35,969 nt of DNA from JAFGCN01 sp964547015 (GCA_964547015.1 CAZJKT010000012.1:1-35969), one strand, 5' to 3'; counted from the first letter of the stretch, positions 1 through 7,491 are shown. The notes: generated by a model not told the origin, from the letters alone. Numbers and translations: made by a program.

Positions 1-84
1 TAGATAACCTAAAAGCCCATATTTTTCAGGCGGAAATTTTGCCCTAAAATCTTGCTCTAAGCCACAAATATCTATCTTTTCCAT
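1..84 (-). CDS. partial hypothetical protein (N-terminus only)
   Basis: An open frame starts with ATG at 84 and runs off the left edge. It encodes 28 residues beginning MEKIDICGLEQDF and passing through a KFPPEKYGLLGYL segment. It begins 31 nt after the secF stop on the same strand, so it may be the next gene of that operon. Archaeal secF is often followed by secD, but this N-terminus is not the hydrophobic anchor expected of SecD, so I do not call it that. Function unknown; only the start is visible. Confidence 0.4.
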   Translation of the reverse strand, partial: MEKIDICGLEQDFRAKFPPEKYGLLGYL

Positions 85-115
85 AACTCCTTTAATTAAG
101 ATATTAAATAATTAC

Positions 116-946
116 TCATTTATGATACTTATCCTTAAAATACTCCAAAATTATTGCATTCTGGATCCAAGTATTCGGCAAGTCCAGCAAAAGGCCTAAT
201 AACAATACAGCCACCAGCTGGCCAAAAACCGAACCGTATCCGGCAACAAGCATAATAGATAGAAGAGCAACAACGGAAGTTGCCGTCATTGTAAGGCCTG
301 TCCTAAGGGCGCTTTTATACTGCTCTTTAAAATGCCCCTTCTCTCTTAGTGTCCTGTTAGTCAGGAGTATATTTGTGTCCACGGAGTATCCCAAAATCAT
401 CAAAAGCCCGATAAAAGTCGCCAAAGTCAGCTCAATACCTATCAGGTTCATTAAAAAAACCGCCCCGACAATATCTGAAAAGGCGGCCAAAACTACGGCA
501 AATGAAGGCACAACGCTCCTAAATAGTAGGAAAATAATAATTGCCATAGCAACAAAAGCAAATATAATCCCCCGGGTTATTTCGGAGAGGATTGAACTGC
601 TAAGTTTTGGGTCTATCTGGCTAACCTCATAATCGCTTACAGGCAAGGCGGCTTCAACAACTCTCACTATTTCTTCAGAAGCGCCCTGCGGGGCCTCAAT
701 TGAGAGCCTTACACCTACAATAGAAGATACAGGGTAAGCCGACACACCATAATCTCTTCTTAATACATCCGCCATTTCAGAGATTTCTGAAGAGCTCGCC
801 CCATCAAAAGAAATGGTAATCAGGTCACCCCCCTTAAGCTCAACCCCTTTCTCGATAAAAAAGCCGGTGGTCACCTGCTTGTGGGCAAGAAAGCCCATTG
901 AAACCAGCAAAAATGCCAGCGTCAGAAAAATAAGGTTCCTGTTCAT
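116..946 (-). CDS. secF: protein-export membrane protein SecF
   Basis: SecF partners SecD in the cytoplasmic membrane and uses the ion gradient to help protein translocation through SecYE after or alongside insertion. The 276-aa protein has an N-terminal membrane segment (about residues 5-22), a soluble extracytoplasmic domain (about 30-125), and five further hydrophobic segments from about 127 to 262. The conserved SecD/SecF stretch around GIELTLATFIGLLMILGYSV, followed by DTNILLTNR, is the family hallmark near membrane segments 4-5. Length is normal for archaeal SecF. AT-rich sequence near 961-972 is a plausible promoter. SecD is not seen; a different short partial frame follows. It fits the export-heavy gene content of the rest of the window. 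Confidence 0.93.
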   Translation of the reverse strand: MNRNLIFLTLAFLLVSMGFLAHKQVTTGFFIEKGVELKGGDLITISFDGASSSEISEMADVLRRDYGVSAYPVSSIVGVRLSIEAPQGASEEIVRVVEAALPVSDYEVSQIDPKLSSSILSEITRGIIFAFVAMAIIIFLLFRSVVPSFAVVLAAFSDIVGAVFLMNLIGIELTLATFIGLLMILGYSVDTNILLTNRTLREKGHFKEQYKSALRTGLTMTATSVVALLSIMLVAGYGSVFGQLVAVLLLGLLLDLPNTWIQNAIILEYFKDKYHK

Positions 947-993
947 AAAATATGGTGGGAAAGTTATTTTAAGTTGTCTTTTGGGTCGGCAAT

Positions 994-1677
994 CTACTCT
1001 AGCCGGATTTTACTTAAAGTATCCCCATCCTTAAAGACCATATCCACTATTTCTTCAAATTCATCCTGAGTTGGTTCAGTATATATGGGAGCTAAAACAG
1101 GCGAGTGTTCTTTGTTATCTGCAACATTTTCCATTATATCCCATATAAGAGGATATAGGGGGCTTTTTCTTATAATCCAATCCAAAACATTGAGTTCTGT
1201 GGTATTTAGTCCGGAAAGCCTCTCTTCAAGATCCACTTCTTGATTAACAATTGTTTTCAGGAATTCTCCGGAGTATCCATAGCCCATAACCGGTTTAAAT
1301 GCCACCCTATGATAATCTTCAGGTTCAATTCCTCCGGCACATTCTACTTCAGCCATACAGTCCAGTTGGGGTATAGCTTGCGCGGCGCCAATCTCATATT
1401 TTGCAAGGGCAAGCCCCATCAAATCAGGCAATATATCGTATATACCTTTAGAATATCCGGAACTGACCTTTATTTTGTGGCGCGGCCTTATTTTTCTGAG
1501 CTTAAGTAAAGTTGTAATATTCAAGTCATATCCGCTAGAAGCCATATATTTTATCCATTCCGCTTCCAGATTATTATATGCTCGGGTATTTCTCCCGGTT
1601 ATTACAGTTTCCTGATATGGAAGAGTCTTGTCTCCCAAAACTCCCCTAATTGTTGAACTTGGAACTTCGTCTACCAT
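994..1677 (-). CDS. hypothetical protein, 227 aa
   Basis: I do not recognise this protein. It is soluble by eye, with no signal peptide or membrane segment. It has a basic patch (KLRKIRPRHKIKV, about residues 58-70), a central region with three Cys (LDCMAEVECAGG, about 103-115), and an acidic C-terminal third. It sits 27 nt behind PCNA on the same strand but has its own strong palindromic TATA-like sequence (1695-1704) overlapping the PCNA 3' boundary, so independent leaderless transcription is likely. The 47-nt gap to secF holds AT-rich sequence. It may be lineage-specific, like the other unrecognised single genes at 6630, 8901, 14583 and 16846. Confidence 0.7.
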   Translation of the reverse strand: MVDEVPSSTIRGVLGDKTLPYQETVITGRNTRAYNNLEAEWIKYMASSGYDLNITTLLKLRKIRPRHKIKVSSGYSKGIYDILPDLMGLALAKYEIGAAQAIPQLDCMAEVECAGGIEPEDYHRVAFKPVMGYGYSGEFLKTIVNQEVDLEERLSGLNTTELNVLDWIIRKSPLYPLIWDIMENVADNKEHSPVLAPIYTEPTQDEFEEIVDMVFKDGDTLSKIRLE

Positions 1678-1694
1678 AAAACTACTATCCTAAA

Positions 1695-1704
1695 GTATAT
1701 ATAC
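1695..1704 (-). promoter_or_regulatory. TATA box for the 227-aa gene
   Basis: GTATATATAC is a perfect palindrome whose centre is about 22 nt upstream of the ATG at 1677. It touches the PCNA stop codon at 1705-1707. The spacing suits a leaderless archaeal promoter. Confidence 0.5.
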
Positions 1705-2463
1705 CTATTCCTCAATCCTCGGAGCCAAAACAAAACCGAGCCGAATCTTGTCCTTAACCATAAATTCAAGGTGAAGCGGATAATCCTTATTAAATTCAAG
1801 CTTTGCTTTCTCGGACAGCTTGCTTGCCTTAAGCATCTTGCTTAGGTATTCAATTGAGTACCTCGCAAAAACCTCTTCATCGCTTTTTAGGGAGTACATC
1901 TGGGGATTTCCCGCATCAATCTTAACCTGAGTATAGCTTGAGTCCCCGTCTGAGCGGAGTATAAAAGACTCTTGGTTAAGCCTCAAAAGGACGGAATCGG
2001 ATATAAGCGCCCCGTTCTCAATACCCTCTTTTATTACGCTGGGGTCCACTTCAACGCAGTTCTTGTTTTTGAAGTCAAATTTGCTTATATCCTTCATTTC
2101 CTGCTGCATAACAGAAATTATCGGAACGGCAAATTTCCTTGTAGTGTTGCCGTCCAGTGTAAGCTCAAAGCGGTCCTCTTCCTCATCAAGGGAAAGCGTC
2201 AGCTTGTCTTCAGGCTTTGCCTTCCTTATAAACTGGACAAGCTTTACAATATTAAGGCCCGCCTCAACATCTTTGTCGCATTTGTAGCTCTCAAAGGCTG
2301 TCGGAAGCAAAAGGAAATCCACAATTGCAATAACCGCCCTATCAGGAGTAACAAGGCTTATGCCGTCTTTTTTAAACCTAAACATTCCCTCGTCAACAAT
2401 CTCGGAAATTGCGTTAAGGCTTTCGCGAAGGAGCCCCACATCATACAATACTGCCTTAAACAT
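1705..2463 (-). CDS. pcn: DNA polymerase sliding clamp (PCNA)
   Basis: PCNA is the trimeric ring that tethers DNA polymerases, ligase, FEN1 and other PIP-box proteins to DNA. The start is set at 2463 (MFKAVLYDVGLL); the frame stays open 34 codons further upstream, but that extension is not PCNA-like and runs through the promoter. The 252-aa length matches the family. Recognisable segments are AISEIVDEGMFRFKKDGISL, then LVTPDRAVIAIVDF near the N-terminus, LDEEEDRFEL in the middle, and the C-terminal LHLEFMVKDKIRLGFVLAPR with the terminal acidic tail IEE. A strong TATA element lies about 20-27 nt upstream. The PolD large subunit at 30.1-34.9 kb ends in a PIP-like motif and is a likely client. 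Confidence 0.96.
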   Translation of the reverse strand: MFKAVLYDVGLLRESLNAISEIVDEGMFRFKKDGISLVTPDRAVIAIVDFLLLPTAFESYKCDKDVEAGLNIVKLVQFIRKAKPEDKLTLSLDEEEDRFELTLDGNTTRKFAVPIISVMQQEMKDISKFDFKNKNCVEVDPSVIKEGIENGALISDSVLLRLNQESFILRSDGDSSYTQVKIDAGNPQMYSLKSDEEVFARYSIEYLSKMLKASKLSEKAKLEFNKDYPLHLEFMVKDKIRLGFVLAPRIEE

Positions 2464-2479
2464 AACTAAGTAAGATATA

Positions 2480-2490
2480 AATATAAATTT
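2480..2490 (-). promoter_or_regulatory. TATA box of the PCNA gene
   Basis: On the minus strand this reads AAATTTATATT, centred about 22 nt upstream of the PCNA ATG. There is no Shine-Dalgarno sequence in between. This supports a leaderless transcript and the shorter PCNA start. Confidence 0.55.
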
Positions 2491-2605
2491 AGGCGTTTGA
2501 TAACCGACCTGATTAGATATCAGCTGATTTTTGCCAAGAGTCGGCGGGATTTGGTTAAAAATCATTTGGCAGGCAACAGAATTACTTTAATTTTCAGTAA
2601 TTTAT

Positions 2606-2677
2606 GGGCGAGTAGTTCAGTGGTAGAATGTCCGGTTGGCAATCGGGAGGCCGTGGGTTCAACTCCCACCTCGTCCA
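2606..2677 (+). tRNA. tRNA-Ala (anticodon GGC)
   Basis: A complete 72-nt cloverleaf can be folded by hand. The acceptor is GGGCGAG/CTCGTCC with a G3-U70 wobble, the main alanine identity element, and discriminator A73. The D arm is GTTC-AGTGGTA-GAAT, with a short 7-nt D loop. The anticodon stem is TCCGG/TCGGG around loop TTGGCAA, giving anticodon GGC. The variable region is AGGCC, and the T arm is GTGGG-TTCAACT-CCCAC. No intron is present. CCA is not encoded beyond A73. The D arm and variable loop look more like tRNA-Gly than typical archaeal tRNA-Ala, but the anticodon and G3-U70 both indicate alanine. Confidence 0.95.
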
Positions 2678-2750
2678 TGCTATCTTTTTTCAAAACAAGC
2701 TTTATCCTAAAAATCAAATATTACACGCTAATGTCCTGCCTTTAGGAAAA

Positions 2751-3239
2751 TCAGACAAAAGATTCCAACTCCCTGATAAAGCCCTCAAACCTCTTCTCAT
2801 GAGTCCTTTTCTCAACATCCTTTTCCTTCAAAAGAAGAGTACATACCGGCTTTTTTCCGGAATGCCTCTCAAAATCAGAAACCGCCTCAGGATTCATAGT
2901 TCCGCTTTTTGAAACAGAAAGAAGCGCCAGATTTTTGAACTTTTCGCGGTTTTGGGCTAAATATGCCCTTACGGCAGGCGGCATTCTGCCAACCCATATC
3001 GGGGTCACTAAAACAGCCAAATTATAATCTGAAGGGTCCTCCTTAGGTTTTCTAATCTTTGCGCCCCTGTTTAGAAGGGTATCAAGCCCGCAGTAAAAGA
3101 AACCTATTTTTCCGGCTCGCTCTTTTTCCTCCACAATTTCCTCATACTCCGCCCGAAGCTTTTTTTTGAGGCTTAGCGCGAGCTTTCGGTTCGAGCCCGT
3201 CCTTGAGTAGAAAACAACCAAAACTTTCGGCCTTTGCAT
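2751..3239 (-). CDS. flavodoxin-family protein
   Basis: The protein is probably an FMN-binding electron carrier or NAD(P)H-dependent flavodoxin-like reductase. Its 162 residues begin with a beta strand (KVLVVFYS) leading into the phosphate-binding loop SRTGSNRKLA (residues 12-21). The second signature TPIWVGRMPPAVRAYL is the segment that in the family packs against the isoalloxazine ring, and a third strand LALLSVSKSG follows. Length is typical of short-chain flavodoxins. It is divergent from the lipoprotein gene at 3270, with only 30 nt between the two start codons. The redox partner cannot be inferred from neighbours. Confidence 0.85.
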   Translation of the reverse strand: MQRPKVLVVFYSRTGSNRKLALSLKKKLRAEYEEIVEEKERAGKIGFFYCGLDTLLNRGAKIRKPKEDPSDYNLAVLVTPIWVGRMPPAVRAYLAQNREKFKNLALLSVSKSGTMNPEAVSDFERHSGKKPVCTLLLKEKDVEKRTHEKRFEGFIRELESFV

Positions 3240-3269
3240 AGATTAAATATTCATCTGGAGTATATAATC
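3240..3269. promoter_or_regulatory. compact divergent promoter pair
   Basis: Only 30 nt separate the flavodoxin ATG (3239, minus) from the lipoprotein ATG (3270, plus). A TTAAATAT element at 3243-3250 is correctly placed for the plus-strand gene. GATTATATA (minus strand, about 3261-3269) is correctly placed for the minus-strand gene. Each TATA box therefore sits near the other gene's start, so the two transcripts probably exclude or influence each other. Confidence 0.45.
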
Positions 3270-4160
3270 ATGAGACTAGGGATTTTAGCTTTAGGTTTGC
3301 TTTTGGTTCTGATTGCGCTTAGCGGATGCCTTGAAAGCAATTCGGATAATGCGCAGAAAGCCTGCATTGATTCTGGGGGTGAAGTAAAGACTGCTTTTTG
3401 CTGCAAATCCGCGGGGGACTTCCCAAATAACTGCCTTATTGGAGCTTGCGGATGCTCTCCTGAAAACAGCCATGAAGTAAAAATATGCGACTGCGGTGAA
3501 GGCAAATGTTTTGACGGCAAAACATGCGTACCTGCCATAGAAACTGAAATCAGCAGTTTTGAGGAGTGCGTGGCGGCAGGCTATGCCATCATGGAAAGTT
3601 ACCCTCGGCAATGCCTGACGCCTCAGGGAAATACCTTTGTTGAGGATATAGGCTCTATTGATTATATGCACCGGGGATTTTGCGAAGAGTCGAGGGGACA
3701 CTGGAATGAGTGCTCAAACAGGTGCCAAATTGATAACCAAGGGAAAACAGATGTTGCCTGCGACATGATGTGCGAAGCTTTGTGCGAATGCGGGGGAATT
3801 GCGGGACACCGATGCCCTGACGGATATTACTGCAAGATGCCTGAAGGGATTGCTGACGCTCTCGGCTACTGCGTAATGGGAAGCCGGGAAAGGCCCCCTG
3901 AAGAGCCCACAAACTTCTGCTCAGCGCCTACAGGGGAAGTTATGCGCATTGATGAAGCGAAGTCTATTGCCGCCCAAAGCAGCTGCGCAAACCACGGGCT
4001 GATTGGCTCAGAATATTTCTGCAACAGCCATACAGGCACATGGTGGATTGACCTTGAGCCGTTCGAGGCAAACCCGATATGCAACCCGGCATGCGTTGTA
4101 GACATCAGTACAGGAGAAGCGGAAGTCAATTGGAGGTGCACAGGGGCGCTTCCTGAGTAG
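3270..4160 (+). CDS. Cys-rich secreted lipoprotein
   Basis: The start at 3270 is chosen because it gives a clean lipoprotein signal: MRLG, a hydrophobic core, then lipobox ALSGC with the lipid-accepting Cys at residue 20. An upstream in-frame ATG would add 12 residues and reach into the flavodoxin gene. The mature 296-aa product has many Cys in clusters: a first module at about residues 32-86, an ESYPRQC module (about 100-125, with Y-A-I-M before it), and a third Cys module at about 138-201. ESYPRQC-type modules recur in secreted archaeal proteins. Its function is unknown; disulfide-stabilised surface domains are likely. It is monocistronic, followed by a T-rich stretch at 4161-4175. Confidence 0.85.
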   Translation: MRLGILALGLLLVLIALSGCLESNSDNAQKACIDSGGEVKTAFCCKSAGDFPNNCLIGACGCSPENSHEVKICDCGEGKCFDGKTCVPAIETEISSFEECVAAGYAIMESYPRQCLTPQGNTFVEDIGSIDYMHRGFCEESRGHWNECSNRCQIDNQGKTDVACDMMCEALCECGGIAGHRCPDGYYCKMPEGIADALGYCVMGSRERPPEEPTNFCSAPTGEVMRIDEAKSIAAQSSCANHGLIGSEYFCNSHTGTWWIDLEPFEANPICNPACVVDISTGEAEVNWRCTGALPE

Positions 4161-4275
4161 CCTTTTATTTTTTATAGGGTTTTAGCTCTTTTAAAGAAAA
4201 TCTTTATTTATCAGATTCCCTATAAACTCCCTGTGAAAAAATTTTTTGCCAGCTATTTTTAAGGGCGGTATAGTT

Positions 4276-4425
4276 ATGGCAAAAAATTCCAAACCTGAGG
4301 GGACACTTGCAATACTGGCGGCGATTTTTGTGCTATTTACGGCAATGCTTGACCCGCGAATTTCCCTTGCAGTTTCTGTGGCCGCCCTCCTTTTGATTGC
4401 AATATATTCCTTTTTGAAAAAATGA
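4276..4425 (+). CDS. small membrane protein, 49 aa
   Basis: ATG at 4276 opens a 49-residue protein with a polar N-terminus (MAKNSKPEG) and two hydrophobic segments (about residues 10-25 and 29-46), separated by a short DPRIS turn and ending in FLKK. This looks like a membrane hairpin. Its stop overlaps the start of the nuclease gene as ATGA (4422-4425), so the two are translationally coupled. AT-rich sequence at 4252-4265 is a plausible promoter. The strict overlap and clean hairpin topology argue that it is real despite its size. No family recognised. Confidence 0.65.
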   Translation: MAKNSKPEGTLAILAAIFVLFTAMLDPRISLAVSVAALLLIAIYSFLKK

Positions 4426-4892
4426 AGCGACAAAGCCCAATCTTAGTTTCCGCTCTTATTATAATCACCGCCATTCTCCTTTCTTTTGGGCAGAACTTAA
4501 AAGAATTGCCTTTTTCGGGCGAAGGCAGAGAATTTGCGAATGTCGTTCGCGTGATAGACGGCGACACTTTTGTTTTGGAAGGTGAAAGCAGAGTGCGGCT
4601 GATTTGCATAGACACGCCTGAGAGGGGAGAATTCTATTATGAAGAGGCAACCCGCTATTTAGAAAGCCTTGCCCTAAATAAAGAGGTCAGGCTTGAAAAA
4701 GATGTGTCCGAAACCGACAGGTATGGCCGGCTTTTGCGCTATGTTTACATTGATGATATTTTCATAAATGAGGCACTTGTGAGGGGAGGCTATGCGCAGG
4801 TTTACAGATTTCCCCCAGATACCAAATACTGCGATTTGTTTCAAGAGGCCGAAAAGGCGGCAAAATCGGAAAAATTGGGGATTTGGTCCTGA
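4422..4892 (+). CDS. thermonuclease (staphylococcal nuclease-like), membrane-anchored or secreted
   Basis: This is a Ca-dependent SNase-fold nuclease that would cut DNA or RNA outside the cytoplasm. The N-terminus carries a hydrophobic segment (about residues 7-23) with no obvious cleavage site, so it is a signal anchor or signal peptide. The OB-fold core starts near residue 40. VIDGDTF holds the metal Asp (D46, D48), RLICIDTPE holds R59, D64 and E67 (equivalents of R35, D40 and E43 in staphylococcal nuclease), and DRYGRLLRYVY holds R103 (equivalent of R87). All catalytic residues are present, so it is probably active. It is coupled by ATGA to the upstream 49-aa membrane protein. In a reduced-genome archaeon, an external nuclease could serve nucleotide scavenging (inference). 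Confidence 0.92.
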   Translation: MKRQSPILVSALIIITAILLSFGQNLKELPFSGEGREFANVVRVIDGDTFVLEGESRVRLICIDTPERGEFYYEEATRYLESLALNKEVRLEKDVSETDRYGRLLRYVYIDDIFINEALVRGGYAQVYRFPPDTKYCDLFQEAEKAAKSEKLGIWS

Positions 4893-4937
4893 ATATAGGA
4901 AGTATTTGGAAAAAGAGGGAGGATTTAGGAGGAAATA

Positions 4938-4979
4938 ATGCCTGTGGTACAGATAAAAACCTCTCAGAATAAAACTTAA
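4938..4979 (+). other. possible 13-codon upstream ORF before metG
   Basis: ATG at 4938 opens MPVVQIKTSQNKT and stops at 4977-4979, 16 nt before metG. It is preceded by a perfect Shine-Dalgarno sequence AGGAGG (4927-4932) at 5-nt spacing, which is rare here. It could be a leader peptide, or the purine-rich tract could be coincidental, since the putative metG TATA sequence (AATAAAACTTA) lies inside the mini-ORF. Confidence 0.25.
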
Positions 4980-4995
4980 AATTCCCACCTAATTT

Positions 4996-6588
4996 ATGAA
5001 ACTAATCACTTCAGCGCTCCCATACATCCACGGAGTGCCTCATTTGGGAAACATTGTCGGCTCGGTGCTTCCGGCGGACATTTTCGCGCGGTTCTGCCGC
5101 CTGACAGGAGAAAAAACAATTTTTATCTGCGGCTCTGACTCACACGGCACGATGTTTGAGGTCGCCGCAAAAGAGAAGGGAATAACCCCAAAAGAATTAG
5201 TCTACCAAAACCACGAGGAGGTAAAGTCGATTTTTGAGAAGCTGAATATGAGCTTTGACCATTATGGAATTACCGATTCTGACGCAAATAGGGAGCTTAC
5301 CGTCCATATTTTCGAAAAGCTCGACCAAAACGGCTTTCTGGATGAAAAAGAGGTTGACAGCGCGTTTTGCCCAAACTGCCAGAGGTTTCTTGCCGACCGC
5401 TGGATTGAAGGAAAATGCCCCCACTGCGGAGGGCTCGCCAGAGGCGACCAGTGCGACGACTGCGGGCGACTCCTTGACCCTAAAGACATTATCGGCCCTG
5501 AGTGCAAGAACTGTCAAGAAAAAATCGAATTCAAAAAGACTAAGCACTACTATTTGAAGCTTCCAAAATTCGAGAGCTGGCTAAAGGAATGGGTCACAAA
5601 TTCAGAGGGATGGAGCCGTCTTGCCAAAAACGAAACTTTGGGCTTTCTCAAAGGGGGCTTGCAGGAGAGGGCGATTACAAGGGATTCTTCCTGGGGCTTC
5701 AAGGTGCCAAGGGACGGCTACGACAAGAAGGTCTTTTATGTCTGGTTTGACGCGCCAATCGGATATTTGGCATTTACAAAGGAGTTTTTGAACTCCAACG
5801 AGGAATTTGAGAAGTGGTGGAAAGACATTACAGGCGAGGTAGAAATCGTGCAGTTTATGGGAAAGGACAACTCAATTTTCCACGCCGTGATTTTCCCTTC
5901 AATGCTTAAGGGATGCAATGAAAACTGGAAACTGGTCGACAGGATTATTTCTTCAGGGTGGCTTAAGACAAAAGATATGAAGTTCTCAAAGAGCAGGGGA
6001 GCTGGGCTTACAACACCTAAAGCCCTTGAAATGCACCCAACAGACTACTGGAGGTTTGCCTTAACAGCCCTTTATCCGGAGAACGATGACACCCTCTTCT
6101 CGATGGATCTTTTCAAGGAGAAAATCAACAACGAGTTCGCGGACATTATAGGAAACTTTGTCCACAGAGTGATTTCTTTCTGCCACTCAAACTTCCAGGG
6201 GGTGCCTGAGGTCGATTTGCCCAAGGACTCAGAAATTTTCAAGGAAACCGGTGAAATCTTCGACAAAATCGAGAAGAATTACAAGGACGCCAGGTTCTCC
6301 GAAGCCCTCAAAAATATAATACACTACGCCAAAGTCTCAAATGCCTATTTCAACAACAGCGAGCCGTGGAAGGCCGAAGAGGCAAAGAAACTGGAGGTTT
6401 GCGTGGTTTCCGCTAATTTGGTGAACAATTTGGCCATAATGCTCTACCCTATTGTTCCAGCTTTTTCCGAAGAGATTTTTGGGTTTTTGAATGTGGATAA
6501 ATTCAAGGTCAAGTGGAAGGATGCTGAGGAGTTCAAACTAAAGGGTGCAATCAACAAATCTACGCCGCAGATACAGAAGATTGAATAA
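4996..6588 (+). CDS. metG: methionyl-tRNA synthetase
   Basis: This class I aminoacyl-tRNA synthetase attaches Met to initiator and elongator tRNA-Met. The HIGH-type signature is at residues 12-19 (H-G-V-P-H-L-G-N, completed by N19). The KMSKS loop is KFSKS at 329-333, after DMK. The connective peptide has four CxxC knuckles at about 123-177 (CPNC, CPHC, CDDC, CKNC), the two-zinc form. The anticodon-binding helical bundle follows to residue 530. No C-terminal EMAP/Trbp111-like tRNA-binding domain is fused, so it would have to be separate or absent. TATA-like sequence lies about 20-26 nt upstream, with a tiny possible ORF in front. Confidence 0.97.
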   Translation: MKLITSALPYIHGVPHLGNIVGSVLPADIFARFCRLTGEKTIFICGSDSHGTMFEVAAKEKGITPKELVYQNHEEVKSIFEKLNMSFDHYGITDSDANRELTVHIFEKLDQNGFLDEKEVDSAFCPNCQRFLADRWIEGKCPHCGGLARGDQCDDCGRLLDPKDIIGPECKNCQEKIEFKKTKHYYLKLPKFESWLKEWVTNSEGWSRLAKNETLGFLKGGLQERAITRDSSWGFKVPRDGYDKKVFYVWFDAPIGYLAFTKEFLNSNEEFEKWWKDITGEVEIVQFMGKDNSIFHAVIFPSMLKGCNENWKLVDRIISSGWLKTKDMKFSKSRGAGLTTPKALEMHPTDYWRFALTALYPENDDTLFSMDLFKEKINNEFADIIGNFVHRVISFCHSNFQGVPEVDLPKDSEIFKETGEIFDKIEKNYKDARFSEALKNIIHYAKVSNAYFNNSEPWKAEEAKKLEVCVVSANLVNNLAIMLYPIVPAFSEEIFGFLNVDKFKVKWKDAEEFKLKGAINKSTPQIQKIE

Positions 6589-6629
6589 TTACTAAAAAAT
6601 ATTACTATTAAATAATCACTAATTAGATT

Positions 6630-7325
6630 ATGTCCAATAATATCTCTCAGATGGTCAAAGAAGTCCTCCTGCATAAAGACGCCGCAATCACATATATCCG
6701 GGATTTAGGATTTAGTGGCCCGGACCAGCACTCCAAAAGCGGGAAGGCCCTAAACGCCAAGGAAACCCTTCATATTGCAGACCAGTTAGGTCTAGACGGG
6801 GTCTTTGAGGTCAGAAATGCGGACCACACCGAAATCGTGATTGATTTGTACGAGAGGAAAGGCAAATATATCCTACTGACCTATGACCCAAATGGGGATA
6901 TCGAAGAACACCTATTGCGTCCTCAGGATGAATCCTGCCTATATCCCACCTACCAAGCATCAAAATACTGCAATCTCAATGGAGAAAAGGCAATTATCGG
7001 GAGAACCTCAGATATTCTCACCCGCCGTTACTTCCCTCACAAAAAGCCCACCCCTGAAGAGCGGGAACTTCTAAAGCAACTTGGAGACATTAACGAGGCT
7101 CTGGATTGCGCAGCACTGTGCATATATGTTCAGACCATAAGGGAACAACTGCGAAAAACTGGAGAGGTCAATGTCTGGGATATAATCCCGGGCAATTACT
7201 TCCAGGCGGTCAAATCCCATAACTACTCTGAAAACTGGGGTTTTGGCGAAGAAGACCCCTTTAGATCAGGCGCAGAGGAAGAATTCTGGGAGACACTCGT
7301 CTACAATCAGGAAGAAGAGTATTGA
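6630..7325 (+). CDS. hypothetical protein, 231 aa
   Basis: I do not recognise the family. The protein is soluble, with a helical N-terminus (1-55), a predicted beta region (about 56-90: VFEVRNADHTEIVIDLYE, then KYILLTYDPNG) and a helical, aromatic, acidic C-terminus ending YNQEEEY. Order and spacing of H66, D86 and C160 (ALDCAALCIYV) loosely resemble a clan CE cysteine protease (ULP/YopJ type). A Gln or Asn ahead of the Cys (N155) is only approximate, so this is speculation. AT-rich sequence with ATTAAATA (6607-6614) precedes the ATG and no Shine-Dalgarno is seen. It is convergent with mre11 across a repeat-bearing spacer. Confidence 0.72.
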   Translation: MSNNISQMVKEVLLHKDAAITYIRDLGFSGPDQHSKSGKALNAKETLHIADQLGLDGVFEVRNADHTEIVIDLYERKGKYILLTYDPNGDIEEHLLRPQDESCLYPTYQASKYCNLNGEKAIIGRTSDILTRRYFPHKKPTPEERELLKQLGDINEALDCAALCIYVQTIREQLRKTGEVNVWDIIPGNYFQAVKSHNYSENWGFGEEDPFRSGAEEEFWETLVYNQEEEY

Positions 7326-7351
7326 TAACCAAACCTAGTCTACGGAGGGCC

Positions 7352-7468
7352 GTGAGACTTTATAGCGAATTTCGGACAGTTGTTCTCAGCAACATATATT
7401 CAACCTCACAAATAGGTGTGAGGGTTTATAGCGATTATCCCTAATATGTTCTAAAGAACATATTTTCA
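7352..7468. repeat. two imperfect 51-bp direct repeats with inverted repeats, intergenic
   Basis: Segments 7352-7402 and 7418-7468 align without gaps and match at about 37 of 51 positions by my hand count. Both begin GTGAG, share TTTATAGCGA, and end with ACATAT-TTCA-like sequence. The second copy contains a perfect dyad, TATGTTC-TAAA-GAACATA. The spacer between the copies lies inside another dyad, CCTCACA/TGTGAGG. The block fills the 166-nt gap between two convergent genes. It could be a pair of small RNA or terminator units, or protein-binding sites. Confidence 0.5.
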
Positions 7469-7491
7469 GCTAAAAATCAAAATCCAAAGCC

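Noticed and set aside
1..84. SecD as the gene downstream of secF
   Set aside because: The 28 visible residues are polar and unlike the hydrophobic N-terminal anchor of SecD.
2464..2565. A 34-codon N-terminal extension of PCNA
   Set aside because: It covers the TATA box and is not PCNA-like; the start at 2463 gives the family length.
4938..4979. Remnant of a 4-oxalocrotonate tautomerase gene
   Set aside because: Only seven residues resemble it; no further homologous sequence follows in any frame.
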